Assembly: GCA_001599815.1 (NCBI GenBank)
Contig: BCIA01000002.1
Span: 6,855,626-6,919,625 of the forward strand
Length of the DNA: 64,000 bases
Direction of reading: 5' to 3'
DNA from: Furcasterigmium furcatum
Taxonomy: Eukaryota; Ascomycota; Sordariomycetes; Glomerellales; Plectosphaerellaceae
This document shows, in pieces, positions 21,348 through 32,038 of the stretch. The notes under the pieces are model-generated. The model did not search any database and had not been told where the DNA came from. It saw nothing but the letters and a program-made list of their open reading frames with translations. The translations under genes and the position numbers were made by a program. The stretch's first letter is position 1, and every line of letters begins with the position of its first letter.

Positions 21348-22001
21348 CTAGTACCACAGAGCAATATCGTGCTGGACCTTGAGGTGCGACTTCAGCTGGT
21401 GCTTCATCCGGAAGCTGTCCTTGCAGATCCGACAGGGAAAGGGGTTTGGGCACCACTCGGGGTTCTTGCCGCAGTTGGTGTATATGTGCTGAAAGAGAAG
21501 GTCGCGGTTGTCGAAGGTGGTGTCACACCGCCGGCAGGTCTTGAGCTCGTCGGGGAGTGAGCGCTCGGCGGGGAGCTCAGAAGGAAGCTGGATCTTGTTC
21601 TGTTTGACATCCTTGGTCGTGGAAGCTTCGACTTTGACAGCCTGAGTGGTGGGACCGCTTTGGAAGATGGACATGAGTTCCTTGCACGTAGCCGAGAGGT
21701 GAGGGGTGCAGACGGCGGGTGCGGTCGAGCTGAAGTCGATGAGCATGTTCTTGTGTTCTTGAGCAGGGAGGGAGCGGCAGTCAGGGGAAAGGTTGCGATG
21801 GAAGTCGACGAGGTCGAGGTCGACGGGGATATCAGTCCAGTCTTTGTGGATGATCTCGCAGTCCTCGCATCGAACAGCGGCGGGGCTCTCTCGGAATGGT
21901 GTCCAGCAGAATCCGGCAGCAGCCAGCTTCTCGATGGCCACGGGGAACAGGTCCTGCCTGCCCTCAAAGGTTGCCAGACGGGTTTCTTGGGTGGGGTGCA
22001 T
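21348..22001 (-). CDS. BIR-domain protein with two C-terminal zinc fingers
   Basis: Single exon, 217 aa. Residues 7-76 are a BIR-type fold: RLATFEG, then LAAAGFCWTP, then zinc ligands Cys45, Cys48, His68 and Cys75 (C-x2-C-x19-H-x6-C). The Cys-His spacing is a few residues longer than the classical C-x2-C-x16-H-x6-C. The linker (residues 80-150) is polar. Residues 156-177 form a C2HC finger (Cys156, Cys159, His172, Cys177). Residues 190-211 form a C2H2 finger (Cys190, Cys193, His206, His211; CRICKDSFRMKHQLKSHLK). Fungal BIR proteins such as survivin/Bir1 act with Aurora kinase, but those carry long C-terminal regions and two BIRs. This compact BIR-plus-finger arrangement is different, and a nucleic-acid or protein-binding role is inference. 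Confidence 0.82.
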   Translation of the reverse strand: MHPTQETRLATFEGRQDLFPVAIEKLAAAGFCWTPFRESPAAVRCEDCEIIHKDWTDIPVDLDLVDFHRNLSPDCRSLPAQEHKNMLIDFSSTAPAVCTPHLSATCKELMSIFQSGPTTQAVKVEASTTKDVKQNKIQLPSELPAERSLPDELKTCRRCDTTFDNRDLLFQHIYTNCGKNPEWCPNPFPCRICKDSFRMKHQLKSHLKVQHDIALWY

Positions 22002-22495
22002 CGTGGAGGTTGTTAGAAGATTGTTGTTTGGCAGAGGAAGGTTTGGATCTGATGCGCCAGGTTCATAAAATGTTTTGTCAGAGGGGCTGAGAGATGGGGA
22101 GATGCGGTGCCTTCATGGTAGGTGCGAAGGGCCTGACCGATATACGGGCATATTGGAGGCAGGCACGTCCTGTTCGGCAGGGGAGGAAGTCGCGGTGCCT
22201 CAGATTCGAGGGAAGCGACCACTGAGGGGCAGGAACCGCCATGGTTTTCTTGTTCCTGCAGTTTTTAAGATCACCGCTGCGTGCTTGACCCCGGGAAGTC
22301 GCGAAAGCAATGGAAGGTGCTCAGAATTCCTTTGTCATGCCGATTGTGAGAGTCTTGGATGCATCGTCTGTTGCTGAACTGTAGTCTAGGTATCCGAATC
22401 AGAGACGGCATGGCGCCAAACATAGAGTAGTAGCAGGCAGTCCGTTTCGGCCTATCTAATGAGCCGGTGAGGGCCAGGCCATTCACCGCTCGACT
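22002..22495. other. Intergenic between the BIR gene and ALG10
   Basis: 0.5 kb; promoter of the BIR gene and 3' region of ALG10, both on the minus strand. No features seen. Confidence 0.5.
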
Positions 22496-24699
22496 TCACC
22501 AGATAAAGCGCTGCAGACGCCCGCCATCTATAACAGTACCGTCCTCGGCTTTCCACAGGAACGGCGCGTACAGGAACATGGCCATCGTCAACACGTTCCA
22601 CACGATGAGCGACACGGTCTCCATCGTGGCCCGGACGTCCAGGCGGTCTCCGAGCAGAAAGTACCAACCCATGTTAGGCGTGTTGGCCAGCCTGGTGCAC
22701 GGGATGGTGTACGTGTGCTCGTGGGCGCGCCAGGCCGGGCAGTACAGGCGCCAGAGCACCCAGGGGATGATGAAGTACCGCGGCTCGACGAGGGGGGCCG
22801 TCATGAGGGAGAGTGTTGTCGCGAGGAGGAGGAGGATCGCGGTTGAGGTATAGGCGGGTTTGACGGCAGCAAGGGCGTCACCGTGGAGATAAGAGACTTC
22901 CAGGTCCTTGAAGGGGATCACCTGGATCTTGTCGGGGTCAGGGTAGCGCTCTGCTTGGGGCTTTCGTGACCCAGCGGTCGAGCAGTCCGTCCTCCCTTGG
23001 GTCGTGATGCGGTCGCCGATAAAGTCGACGCAGGGGACCAGACTCATCCAGCAGAGCCAGGCACACAGGATGTAGATGGGTACTAATGCCATGCGGAGAA
23101 GATACGAGCGGCGGATCGTGTACCGGAAGACGTAGAACATGTAGTGCCTGTTATCCGCCAGCGTGAAGGGGTGGATGATCGTGTTGAAGTGGACGATGAC
23201 TACTGCCAGGCCGCAGCCAGCGGCAAGGCGAAGAAGAAGATATACCCAGGGGGAAAGGAACCTGTTGTTGGCGGGATACGCCGTCGCGGGTTGCTGAGCG
23301 GTAGACGTGTCACCGCGCGTGGTCGTTAGATGATCCCAGGCGCGGGCGAGGCCCTTGATCACTTCCAGGAAGGCGGGGGTCCAGAGCGGCCACGAAAAGA
23401 GGGCAGCCATGGGCCAAATGTAGAGCATCTGGGTCAGATGAATGGTTGCAACGTGGTTGGACTTGTCACCTGTGATGGGTGAGTATGATGGAAGCCGGCC
23501 GACAGGATGGCAACGTACCCAAGACTACACCGCCGTTCCAGGCAACAAAGCCGGCGAAGAGGCCCATTATGGTGATGTGTGGCCAGAGTTGCCTGAGAAT
23601 CTCGATTGGGTTACAGAGAGCGGCGATGCCAATGCTCAGGATGCACTCCAGCAAGCCTGTTGCGAATGCGTTAGCAAAATGCATCATTCTCTGGTCGGCA
23701 GTGCTCACCAATTGGCTGAACGAGGTCGAGAGGCTGGTCTACAATATCTCCAACGGCGCATCTCCCAAGCCAGTGCTTCAGTTGCGCGGAAAAGTCGGGC
23801 AGATGGACCTGGCCGTTCGTTTCTTTCGGGAGCAACATCTTGATGCTGTGGACAGCCTCCAAGCCGCCCATGAAGACGACGACCCAAAAAATGTTGGTTT
23901 GACGCATGAAGAGAGTTGCCACGCCCAGGGCGATAGTCCAGAGATCACTGAAGAACGAGCTCCTTTTCCTGCTCAGTCGGTTCAGGCTGTTATCGAACGC
24001 CACCAGGACCAGCAGTGTGGACATGACATCGGTGTAATACAGCCCGGAGAAGAAGAGGAGCATGGGGAAGAGGCAGATGTTCATCGCCGTGTGGACCGAG
24101 TAGTGGGATACTTCGCCGAGGGGCTTTGCTCCAGGTTGCGCATTGTGATGCAGCCGCTCGATCTTGCGACGGCAGGTTAAGGCCACCCAGAAGAGGAGGC
24201 ATAGGGCGACGAGATTCTGCAGCCGCAGAGACGTGACATAGCAGACTGCGTTGAGGAGAGTGCCTTGGGTGAAGAAGTATGCGCCTTTGGCTACGACCAG
24301 GGGAACCAGATACCTAGAGCTGGTGTCAGTATTTCTTCATGGCTTGGTGATCTGGGTTGACATACAGGCCAGGAGGCGTGGTGATCATCGGGTCCCATTC
24401 AAAGATCCTGCCCTGACAGTAGAGCTTGGCCTGGGGAATGTGGAAGATTTCGTCCTGCACATCGTCAGATACCGCACAGGAGAGTTTGGGTGAGAAGAGC
24501 GCACCATGTAAGGCGAAGGAACAACATCTCTGATGAGAACCGCCCAAATCATGGCCGAGGATGCGACGACTCCAAATGCCGCCAAAGTGAGGTATCGGCC
24601 CTTAACGTCTTTGCTCATCCAAGGACTGCGTAGAAAGTCGACGAGTGATAGGAGGCCGACGAATGCCATCACCGGGAGGCACAGGAGGTAGAGGCCCAT
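22496..24699 (-). CDS. ALG10: Dolichyl-P-Glc:Glc2Man9GlcNAc2 alpha-1,2-glucosyltransferase Alg10/Die2, 5 exons
   Basis: Exons (transcription order) 24699-24505, 24454-24366, 24313-23709, 23656-23519 and 23469-22496, with introns of 50, 52, 52 and 49 nt, close in phase to 666 aa. Alg10 adds the third, terminal glucose to the lipid-linked N-glycan precursor in the ER lumen. The diagnostic lumenal segment is present across the first splice: SPYM joined to [13 protein letters not shown], then [12 protein letters not shown]. About a dozen hydrophobic helices follow ([52 protein letters not shown] near the C-terminus, a further family motif). The start ATG gives a lumen-directed helix as expected. 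Splice sites were chosen by phase and family sequence; the second donor is GTATGT with a CTAG acceptor. Confidence 0.94.
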
Positions 24700-25332
24700 G
24701 TTGGCTCAGGGGCTGAGACTCGGTCTCGGCTTCAGTTGGGTCGTGGGTGATGAGTTTGGTGATCGGTGCTCTCGCGCAAGACGACGGAATTGAGCGGAAA
24801 AACTACCATGACCTAGGCCGATGAGAGAGTGAACCGGCATCAAAGTGAACAGAACGCTTGGGCAGAAATTGGACGGTCTGTCGCGTTGGAAAGGTGCTTG
24901 ATTTGGAGCAGGATGAGTTGGTGAAGAGGCCACTTTGGTTGGAGAGAGTACACCGTACATACTCATCATACACACGGTACAGTCCCATTTCGAGTCAGAG
25001 GTCAATTGGAGGAACATTCACCTTCGCACTGTGCCTCTGAATCTGACCAGAGGTCCTCACGGCAGCAGGCGCAAGCTCACCAAAGCCGTGGGCTTGATTC
25101 CACGATGTATGTGGTTGGTGCTGACCAGCCAGGCGCGTATCCTTCGACATCACATGAGCAGCGGTAGTGGCATCCTGGGTGGCCTGACGGCCTCGGAATG
25201 ACTGATCTAGAGTCTATTGAACTCGACAAGTTGTACACAGGACAAAGGAAGATGGGAGCTCCCGAGGTGAGGCCCTGGCTTGCTACGCTCCGTCCCTCTC
25301 CATCACAACGCGCTGAAAATGCGGCGAAGCAT
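24700..25332. other. Intergenic, 0.6 kb
   Basis: Promoter of ALG10 and 3' flank of QCR10. Open frames here have no family character. Confidence 0.5.
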
Positions 25333-26103
25333 TTAGAAGGGCTGCACGGGGTTAGCATGGCTGTACGGCGGTCCAAACAGCTGCGCGGACTCACGTTGTC
25401 AGAGGCGGGGAGGGGCTCCTTGACGAAGAGGCCGCTAATGATAGGGAGGTTCTGCAACTCGTCAGCCGGCTGTGCCACGATGGGGACTGGAAGGGCATAC
25501 CAGGAGAACATCACGGCGCACCCTGGGCACGTTAGAGACGTAGAAGATGACGCCGAAGAGGGCGACACCGCCGAAGCCGGCGAGCTTGAATCCCCTGCCG
25601 CCATGTCAGTCGTCGTTCGATTGGACTTCCTGCGAGAGCGGTTTCTGTCCCTGGTCTGTGGCGTCCTGGGTAGTCGAACCATCCACAGATGTCTGACAGG
25701 CCCGCGCGCGCCAGAAAACAGATCCCGCTCTCCTCCCTCCTAGGGCAAAGGTACTCACACGCGAGACAGCTGCTTGAAGTTCAGACCAATAAGAGTCTGC
25801 TGGTAGTGGTACCTAAAGCGCATGCCGATCAGCCCACGTCCATCAGGTCGGTGATGCTCTCCTCATCGGGGGCACTCGTGCTCGTGCATATCGGCAGTGC
25901 CTAAGGACAGAGCAATCGTGTATTCGGGGTCGAGACGTACTTCGGAGCAAACTTGCTGCGAAACTGGGTGGGATAGATCGGGTTGGGAGGCTGTTCGTCG
26001 GTGGTCAGCGAGCGTCCTCAAAGCAGCTGGAGACGCATTGGAATGCGCGAGTCGGGTCTTCGGTTCGACCAATTCGGAGGGGACGACGTACAGGACCGGC
26101 CAT
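25333..26103 (-). CDS. QCR10: Cytochrome bc1 complex subunit 10 (Qcr10), 6 short exons
   Basis: Only splicing reveals this gene. Exons: 26103-26092, 25990-25941, 25812-25759, 25594-25501, 25451-25395 and 25341-25333; introns 101, 128, 164, 49 and 53 nt, several with clear CTGAC/CTGAT/CTAAC branch sites. Phases close on 91 aa. The product starts MAGPPPNPIYPTQF, has a matrix-side segment FAPKYHYQQTLIGLNFKQLS, one membrane helix (KLAGFGGVALFGVIFYVS), then VPRVRRDVLL, NLPIISGLFVKEP and a C-terminal ASDNPF. This follows the Qcr10 pattern (W/VP..., then IP..G, ending in ..D.P.). Qcr10 is a peripheral single-helix subunit of respiratory complex III. Coding exons of 12 and 9 nt are unusually small. 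It shares a 280-bp divergent promoter with MED4. Confidence 0.85.
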
Positions 26104-26383
26104 TGTGACTGAGAGGTTCGTGGTTGCGAATCTACAAGGTCAATTGCAGTTGCCAGGAGGGCGAGGTTGAGGATTGAAGTCCGGCCTGTTGCGCGAGAAT
26201 CTCGGATGGGAAAAGCCGGACTCTGCCGGGCTGCATGGGTCCGGAGGGATGGAGCCAATCAGCGCGCGTGCCTGCTCATGTGGGTCGCTTCCGTTACTCT
26301 GTCCCATCAGCCTCGCCCTTCGGGAGCTCTCGAGCTACCCTTCGACAAACCAGAAAAACAGGGTCACACCTGGCATCACCGGT

Positions 26384-27470
26384 ATGGACACGATCATTGA
26401 TGCTCGTTTCGAACGGGTCGAGAAGGCCCTTGCCAGCCTTGTCGAGTCGGTTTCGAAATACCACCCGTATGCGAAGCAGGCCCTCGACCTCCAGGAAGCA
26501 GACAGGCTGCTGAGTGAAGGCCTCCAAGAAGGTAGGAAAGACAATTGGCTTTCCGAATCGAGGATCGTACTGACTTCTTCCAGTCGAGAAGCACCAAAAT
26601 AGCTACCTTCGCATCCAACAGCTCCGCGCGACGTCGTCCTCCCTGGACACACAAATCCGGGAGACCCTCTCCAACCTCTCCTCCACCCGCAGAGACATCA
26701 CGACGACGCACATCACAGTACACCCGGAGGGGAATAACTATCCCATCAAGTACAACGAGCTCCTGAACTACGCCCGACGGATCAGCAAAACCACCCTCCC
26801 CCCGGCAGGCGTTACGAACGGCCTGCCCTCGGAAGTCGAAGTCCCAGAGCCGTCCCAGCAGCCCGAGCCCACCTCGACAACCTCAGCCAACCCCCCGCCC
26901 AACGGCATACAAAGCGGCGGCACCAGCGCAGCCCCCACGCCCACGCCGCAGGCGACCCAAACCCCCGATCCCAGTGCCCTCAGTGGCCCGAACGGCACCG
27001 CCTCCCAGCTCAGCGAGATGGTCACGACGCAGCAGTCGGCCGCGACGACCGACACCCGCACCACCCTCCCCGAGGGCCTCCGCACAGTCCTGAACCCCTT
27101 CCACGGCGCCTCCTTCGTCCCCTGGCCCGACGAGTTCCAGATCCGCTCCGGCGCGCTCGCGGGCATCCAGGACCTCGAGGAGCGCGGCATCGACCCGAAG
27201 GGCTACGACCCCGTCGCCGTCGCGGACGAGGCCCGTCGCAAGGAGGAGGAGGAGCGCGCCGCCCGCGAGGAGGCCGACCGCGTCAAGCGCGAGAAGGAGC
27301 AGAAGCGCCGCGAGGAGTGGGAGGCCGGTGCGGCCGCGAGGCAGGCCGCCGAGCAGGCGCGGAGGGAGAGAGAGGCGGCGGCTGGTGCGGCGGGCGGCGC
27401 TGCCGGGAGCAAGAGCGCGCAGTTCCAGTTCGCTAGTATGGACATGGACGATGACGACGACGACGATTGA
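26384..27470 (+). CDS. MED4: Mediator complex subunit 4, 2 exons
   Basis: Exons 26384-26531 and 26584-27470 (52-nt intron, GTAGGA donor, TACTGAC branch) give 344 aa. Med4 is a middle-module subunit of Mediator that bridges activators and RNA polymerase II. Visible family features: an N-terminal helix (DARFERVEKALASLVESV), a coiled coil interrupted by the splice (LLSEGLQE joined to VEKHQNSYLRIQQLR), and the diagnostic YNELLNYARRISKTTLPP near residue 120. A Pro/Thr-rich linker follows, then the WPDEFQIRSGAL segment. The last 100 residues are a Glu/Arg/Lys/Ala-rich helix and end in an aspartate run (seven Asp). The ATG at 26384 lies in good agreement with the family N-terminus; the open frame continues upstream without family resemblance. 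Confidence 0.92.
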
Positions 27471-27911
27471 GCGTTGAAGAAACCAGGTAGTATCGCTTCT
27501 CTCTGCATAGCATAGCATCACCACGAGACTCATCAGCCGGCCGCCTGCGCCGCCTCATGTGTTAACTCAATCTATTGAAAAGCACGCAAAAAATCTAAGA
27601 ATCTCGTGAAAACGCTCCCTCCGTCCGCCAGGCTCGCTCGAACCCTGGCGCCGGGAAAGCATAAAATTTGCTTTTGAATGCCTAATCATTCGCTCATGAT
27701 GTGCTGGGACCCCCTTGGGCGGGGATCCAACCGCGTCCGGAACAGCGAGCCACCCAGCCCGCCGCCCGGAGGCAATAAGAAAGCATCGTCGTACAGGGTG
27801 ATCATCATCGTACACATCCAACTCGCACCCAAGACGGGATCACTGGTCGTCTTGGTGCTGCCCGACCTCTCTGGAAGACGGGCGTGGCTCTTGTTGGCGG
27901 CTGCGCGCCGC
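27471..27911. other. Convergent 3' region, MED4 and TM9SF genes
   Basis: 0.44 kb between convergent stops. No features seen. Confidence 0.5.
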
Positions 27912-29892
27912 TTAATCGATCTTGATGGACGCGTAGATCTTCCGCACGAACCACCAGCTCGCGAAGTATCCGATGGAGCCTGGACCTGGTTAGTAAAACA
28001 TTCGGCAGCCGAGGCGCCTCAGACTTACCAGTAAGAATGAAGAAGAGGAATGAGATCAACGCGCTGTAGCCAACGTAGAGGACGCCGCCGGCCAGTCCGC
28101 CGAGCTTCAGCTTCGTGATGAGGTACAGCATGCAGTTGGCAAAGATGTAGCCACCGCACGTGCCGGCGGCGAGGAAGGAGCGCCACTGCCAGTGGTAGTT
28201 CTCGGCGCAGAGAAGGAAGTAGACCATCAGGATGGTGACCGTTGCGCAGGTGACGATCATGAGGCCGTAGGACAGGAAGAGGAAGCCGAACATGTAGTAG
28301 ATACGGCTGAACCAGACGGAGCTCATGATGAAGTAGAGCTCGACGAAGATGGCGCCAAAGGGCAGCAGGCCGACGATCAGCATGCTGGGGATGGGCCTGA
28401 GGTAGGTCGTGACGGGGGGCGTCTGGCGGGGGATCTGGTTGGTGCGGACCGGAGACTCGACGGCCGAGGAGCGGAAGCCGACCCAAGACCCGGCGAAGGA
28501 GAGCGGGATGGAGATGATGAACCAGATGACAATGATGACGAGCATCGTCGTGAAAGGGACGGCGCCGGAGGACTGCTTGGCCCACAGGAAGAGGTCGAGG
28601 AAGAAGAAGACGGCGAAAACGATGCCCGGGACCAGGATAGGGGTCAGGGCAATGTTGGCCTTCCACTTCTCACCCTCCATCGACTTGTAGACCCGCGCGG
28701 AGACGTAGCCGCCAACGAATCCCAGGATCGTGTAGAGAAGTAGGATGATGGTGCCCAGGGAGCCACGGTTGGAAGGAGAGAGGAAGCCGAGCAGGGCGAA
28801 GCAGATAGTGAAGCCGGTCATGACAAACAGCTGAGCGCCGTTTCCGAGGAGCACGGACAGCATGAGAGGGTTCTTCGGCGCGCGGAAGACGTCGCCGTGG
28901 ACCAGCTTCCAGCCAGAGTCCTCCTGCACGCCATCCTCCTCGAGGCTCGTGCCGGACAGGTCGTCGAGGTTGATCTGGTCGAGGCGGTTGTAGCGGGCGA
29001 TATCCTTCTTCAGCGCCCTGACCAGGATAGAGGCGACGGTGGCGACGAGGATGACGACGATGATAGCGGTGTCGATGAGCCAGAACCAGTGGATCTTGGG
29101 GTCGAAAACGTGGAGGTACTTGTCCCAGCGAGTCGCCCAGGCCGTCTTGGACTTGGTCCAGTACACGCTGTAGGAGAACTTGACCTCCTTGTCGGTGCCG
29201 TCCTCCTCGAAGAGGATGTGCGGCTGGGGCTTTCTGCACTCGATGAGGCCAGGATAGGCCTTGGAGCTGGGCTCGACGACGACACCCACCACGCGGTTCT
29301 GCTTCTCGTCGCCGCTGACGGGATGGTATTCGATGTAGATGTCGTAGTGGTTGTTGAAGACGATGCGGCCCTCCTCGTCGGCGCCGCCCATCAGGAAACC
29401 CGGGTTGTAGAAGGTGGTGTTGGTGAAGTCGTCGTGAATCTGCTGGCCAGCCGGCAGGCCGTCCACGAGCCAGTTCAAGCTGTAGCCCTGCTCGATGCGC
29501 TTCTTGAGGAAGCTGACGTCGGCGGACCGGTATTTCTTGATGCAAAGCGGCTTGCAGGCCTCGTCCTTGAGCATCAGAATTTCGAACGGAGACGTCATGA
29601 TGCGGTCTCCGAAGAGGATGCTTCCCAGGCTCTCCGAGACATACTGGGGGCCCTCTTCGGGAGTGCAGAACTTGAATAGGGGATGGTAGTAGTCGTAGGA
29701 GACGACGGAGTGTAGCCTCGAGTCGGAAAGCGCTGCCACGGGCTTGATGCTGTTGACGTACAGGGGGACCTTGTCGCCTTTTTCGTACGATGTCGGCGCA
29801 ACGCCCGGGAGGTAGAAGGCCGAGGCGAGCTGGGGGGCCGCGAGGATGGCACCGAGGAGCGCCGGCGGCGAGAGGAGATTCGGGAGCTGCAT
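27912..29892 (-). CDS. Transmembrane 9 superfamily (EMP70/TMN) protein, 2 exons
   Basis: Exons 29892-28029 and 27979-27912 (49-nt intron with TACTAAC branch) give 643 aa. A signal peptide (residues about 1-25, cleavage near ASA) leads into the large lumenal domain beginning FYLPGVAPTSYEKGDKVPL, a defining EMP70 start. It contains CKPLC, YSLNWLVDGLPAG and the conserved YSVYW. Nine hydrophobic helices follow, beginning WFWLIDTAIIVVILVATV. The short second exon supplies the last helix and tail (SIGYFASWWFVRKIYASI) and ends Lys-Ile-Asp, the KxD/E-type COPI sorting signal known for TM9 proteins. Expected role: endosome/Golgi membrane sorting, with links in yeast to copper homeostasis and adhesion. 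Which of the yeast paralogues it matches is not decided. Confidence 0.94.
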
Positions 29893-30590
29893 TGTGAAGG
29901 CGCCCTATCTTGAGGTGACGGTGTCAGCAGCATGCTAAGGCAATGCGATACATGGCGAATCGTGACGTTGAACGTACAAAAGTCGAGGGTTTCACTATTT
30001 GGCGGCTCGGCGCAAAGCCGGGGCGAGGCAGCAGTAGACGCGCCTGAGGAGGCAGACAAGCAGTCGTGTGTGTCTACTAGTAGGCAATACGCAGAAAGTA
30101 GCTTTGCAGGAACAAATATCAAATGCTCATGCAGCCTCGTTGGATGATCTTTTGGTGTTGTTTGCTCAATGGAGCGCCGTTGTTACAGCTTGTGCATCAT
30201 ATCGCAGCCTCCGGAAGCTGCGTGGACACGAGCTCACCTTTCACTCCGACAGCTGTCCAAACGCAACCTACGGGCTTAGTCAGACGGGATGCTCTTCTCG
30301 GATTGGAGGCCCGGGTGGATGCCAGCCCGGGCGGCTCATCCTCGGCGGCGGGGAGCTAAAACGGCTTTGGGAGAGATCCCTGCAAGAGCCACGCTTCAGC
30401 GGCCTGAAGAGGTGCCAAGCGTGTTTTAGCGGGATGCGGCGCTGCTCGTCCAAGACTTGTCCCAGACACGGAAGAGCGGACCCTTGGCCAAAAAAAATAT
30501 CCAACCCAAACTTTTTCTGGCGATTCCTCTACCACTGCATCAATCCTTCAACACTGGTGTCTCCCAAACCAGCACAACCACCAGCCCATC
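29893..30590. other. Divergent promoter region, TM9SF gene and LCP5
   Basis: 0.7 kb. An A-tract (CCAAAAAAAATATCC) about 100 bp upstream of the LCP5 ATG resembles the A-rich elements of ribosome-biogenesis promoters. No other features. Confidence 0.4.
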
Positions 30591-31685
30591 ATGGCAGCAC
30601 CAGCCTCACTCCCAGCCCTGCTGGACTCCCTGACACAATCTCTGACATCGGCAACCGAGACCGCGCCCAAGGTCTCGTCCGTCGACCTCTCGGCCAACGG
30701 CATCTCGCTCCTCGACGTCAAGAACGAGCTCCTCCTCTCGTACCTGCAGAACCTCGTCTTCCTCATTCTGATCAAACTCCGCAACGCGAAGAATGCATCA
30801 TCGGACACCAACGACGACACCACCGAAACCGTGGTCAAGAAACTAGTCGAGCTGCGCCTCTACCTCGAGAAGGGTGTGCGCCCCCTGGAAGAGAAGCTGC
30901 GATACCAGATCGAGAAGATCCTGCGGGCTGCCGACGACGCGGAGCGCTCTTCCCGCGCACAGCAGGCCGGCAAGACGAATGGCGCCGGCAACTCGGACGA
31001 CTCAGCCACAGGATCCGACTCCGAAGAAGACGAGGACGACGAAGATGCCGAGGCATCCAAGTACCAGGCCCGACCCAATGCCTTCGTGCGGCCGGCCGCT
31101 GCCTCGACAGCCATAGCTACCGCCGAGAAGGACGGCGTCTACAGGCCGCCACGCATTGCGCCCACCGTCATGCCCTCGGAGCGCAGGCCCAAGGCCGACC
31201 GCCGGCCGCAAAAGTCGGCGACCATGGACGAGTACATTGAGGCAGAGATGTCGGCGGCCCCCATGGCCGAGCCCAGCATCGGCACGAACGTCCTCGCCGG
31301 CGGACGCAAGGTCAAGACGGCGGCCGACCGCAAGGTCGAGGACGAGCGCCGCGAGTTCGAGGAGTCCAACTTTGTCCGCCTGCCGACCGCGAGCAAGAAG
31401 GAGAAGGCGAAGCAGGCCCAGCAGGGCGGCCGCAGCGGCCGCATGCAGTTCGGCGGCGAGGAATGGAGGGACCTCGGCGAGGGCGTGGATCGCATCAACC
31501 GCCTCACAGCCAAGAAGGACGGGAGCAAGGGCACCAGGGCGCTGCTCGAGAAGAGCCGGAAGCGCGGACGGGAGACCACCGACGGGCCCAGGGGCAGCGG
31601 GCACGGCGCCGAGATGGGCGACAGATTTCAAAAGCGGCTCAAGGTCGTGGAGGCAGGTCGTCGGGACAGAGGCAAGGGCCGATAG
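30591..31685 (+). CDS. LCP5: U3 small nucleolar ribonucleoprotein Lcp5 / neuroguidin homologue
   Basis: Intronless, 364 aa. Residues about 5-110 fit the Sas10/Utp3/C1D domain (GISLLDVKNELLLSYLQNLV; LVELRLYLEKGVRPLEEKLR; YQIEKILRAA). A serine/acidic stretch with SDSEEDEDDEDAE comes next. Then YQARPNAF and YRPPRIAPTVM are the classic Lcp5/neuroguidin boxes. The tail contains ESNFVRLPTASKKEK and ends in a basic cluster (KKRG/RRDRGKGR type), as expected for a nucleolar protein. Role (established for the yeast gene): 18S rRNA processing within the small-subunit processome. Confidence 0.94.
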   Translation: MAAPASLPALLDSLTQSLTSATETAPKVSSVDLSANGISLLDVKNELLLSYLQNLVFLILIKLRNAKNASSDTNDDTTETVVKKLVELRLYLEKGVRPLEEKLRYQIEKILRAADDAERSSRAQQAGKTNGAGNSDDSATGSDSEEDEDDEDAEASKYQARPNAFVRPAAASTAIATAEKDGVYRPPRIAPTVMPSERRPKADRRPQKSATMDEYIEAEMSAAPMAEPSIGTNVLAGGRKVKTAADRKVEDERREFEESNFVRLPTASKKEKAKQAQQGGRSGRMQFGGEEWRDLGEGVDRINRLTAKKDGSKGTRALLEKSRKRGRETTDGPRGSGHGAEMGDRFQKRLKVVEAGRRDRGKGR

Positions 31686-32038
31686 GGTGCCTGCCGCGCG
31701 AATGCGACAGCAATTTGGCCAGATGCCGGCCGTCAGCAATCCGTCCCATCGTTTCAAGACGAGGAGTGATGTGTACATGAAATTGGTATTAAAATGCTAT
31801 CAAAGATGCTGCAGCACGGGCTTGTGGAAGGAGATGACTGCTGATTTGCGTAGAACACTCATGTTCAGTGCACTTATCAACTGATTTTCCTAGGCCGTTG
31901 TGCTAGAGTTCAAGATGTTCGGCCCGCCATCACCTGCCCATCCCGCCATAAAGTGACACACAGTCTACTTCTAGATATGCCTAGTATTCAAGTTCCTAGG
32001 CCAAGTTCCTAGGGCACCCCGTCCAAGTCCCGTAACTA
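31686..32038. other. Convergent intergenic with a short direct repeat
   Basis: 0.35 kb. CAAGTTCCTAGG occurs twice back to back (31989-32000 and 32002-32013). Nothing else recognised. Confidence 0.5.

Noticed and set aside
23479..24180. 233-codon plus-strand frame
   Set aside because: Antisense of ALG10 exons 3-4, including intron sequence; no domain.
18216..24699. Secondary-metabolite gene cluster around the flavin monooxygenase
   Set aside because: Neighbours are an importin, an uncharacterised family gene, a BIR protein and ALG10; no polyketide synthase, NRPS, terpene synthase or P450 is present.
25863..26258. 131-codon minus-strand frame across the QCR10 5' region
   Set aside because: It begins upstream of the true QCR10 ATG and reads through introns 1 and 2; the spliced Qcr10 product explains the locus better.
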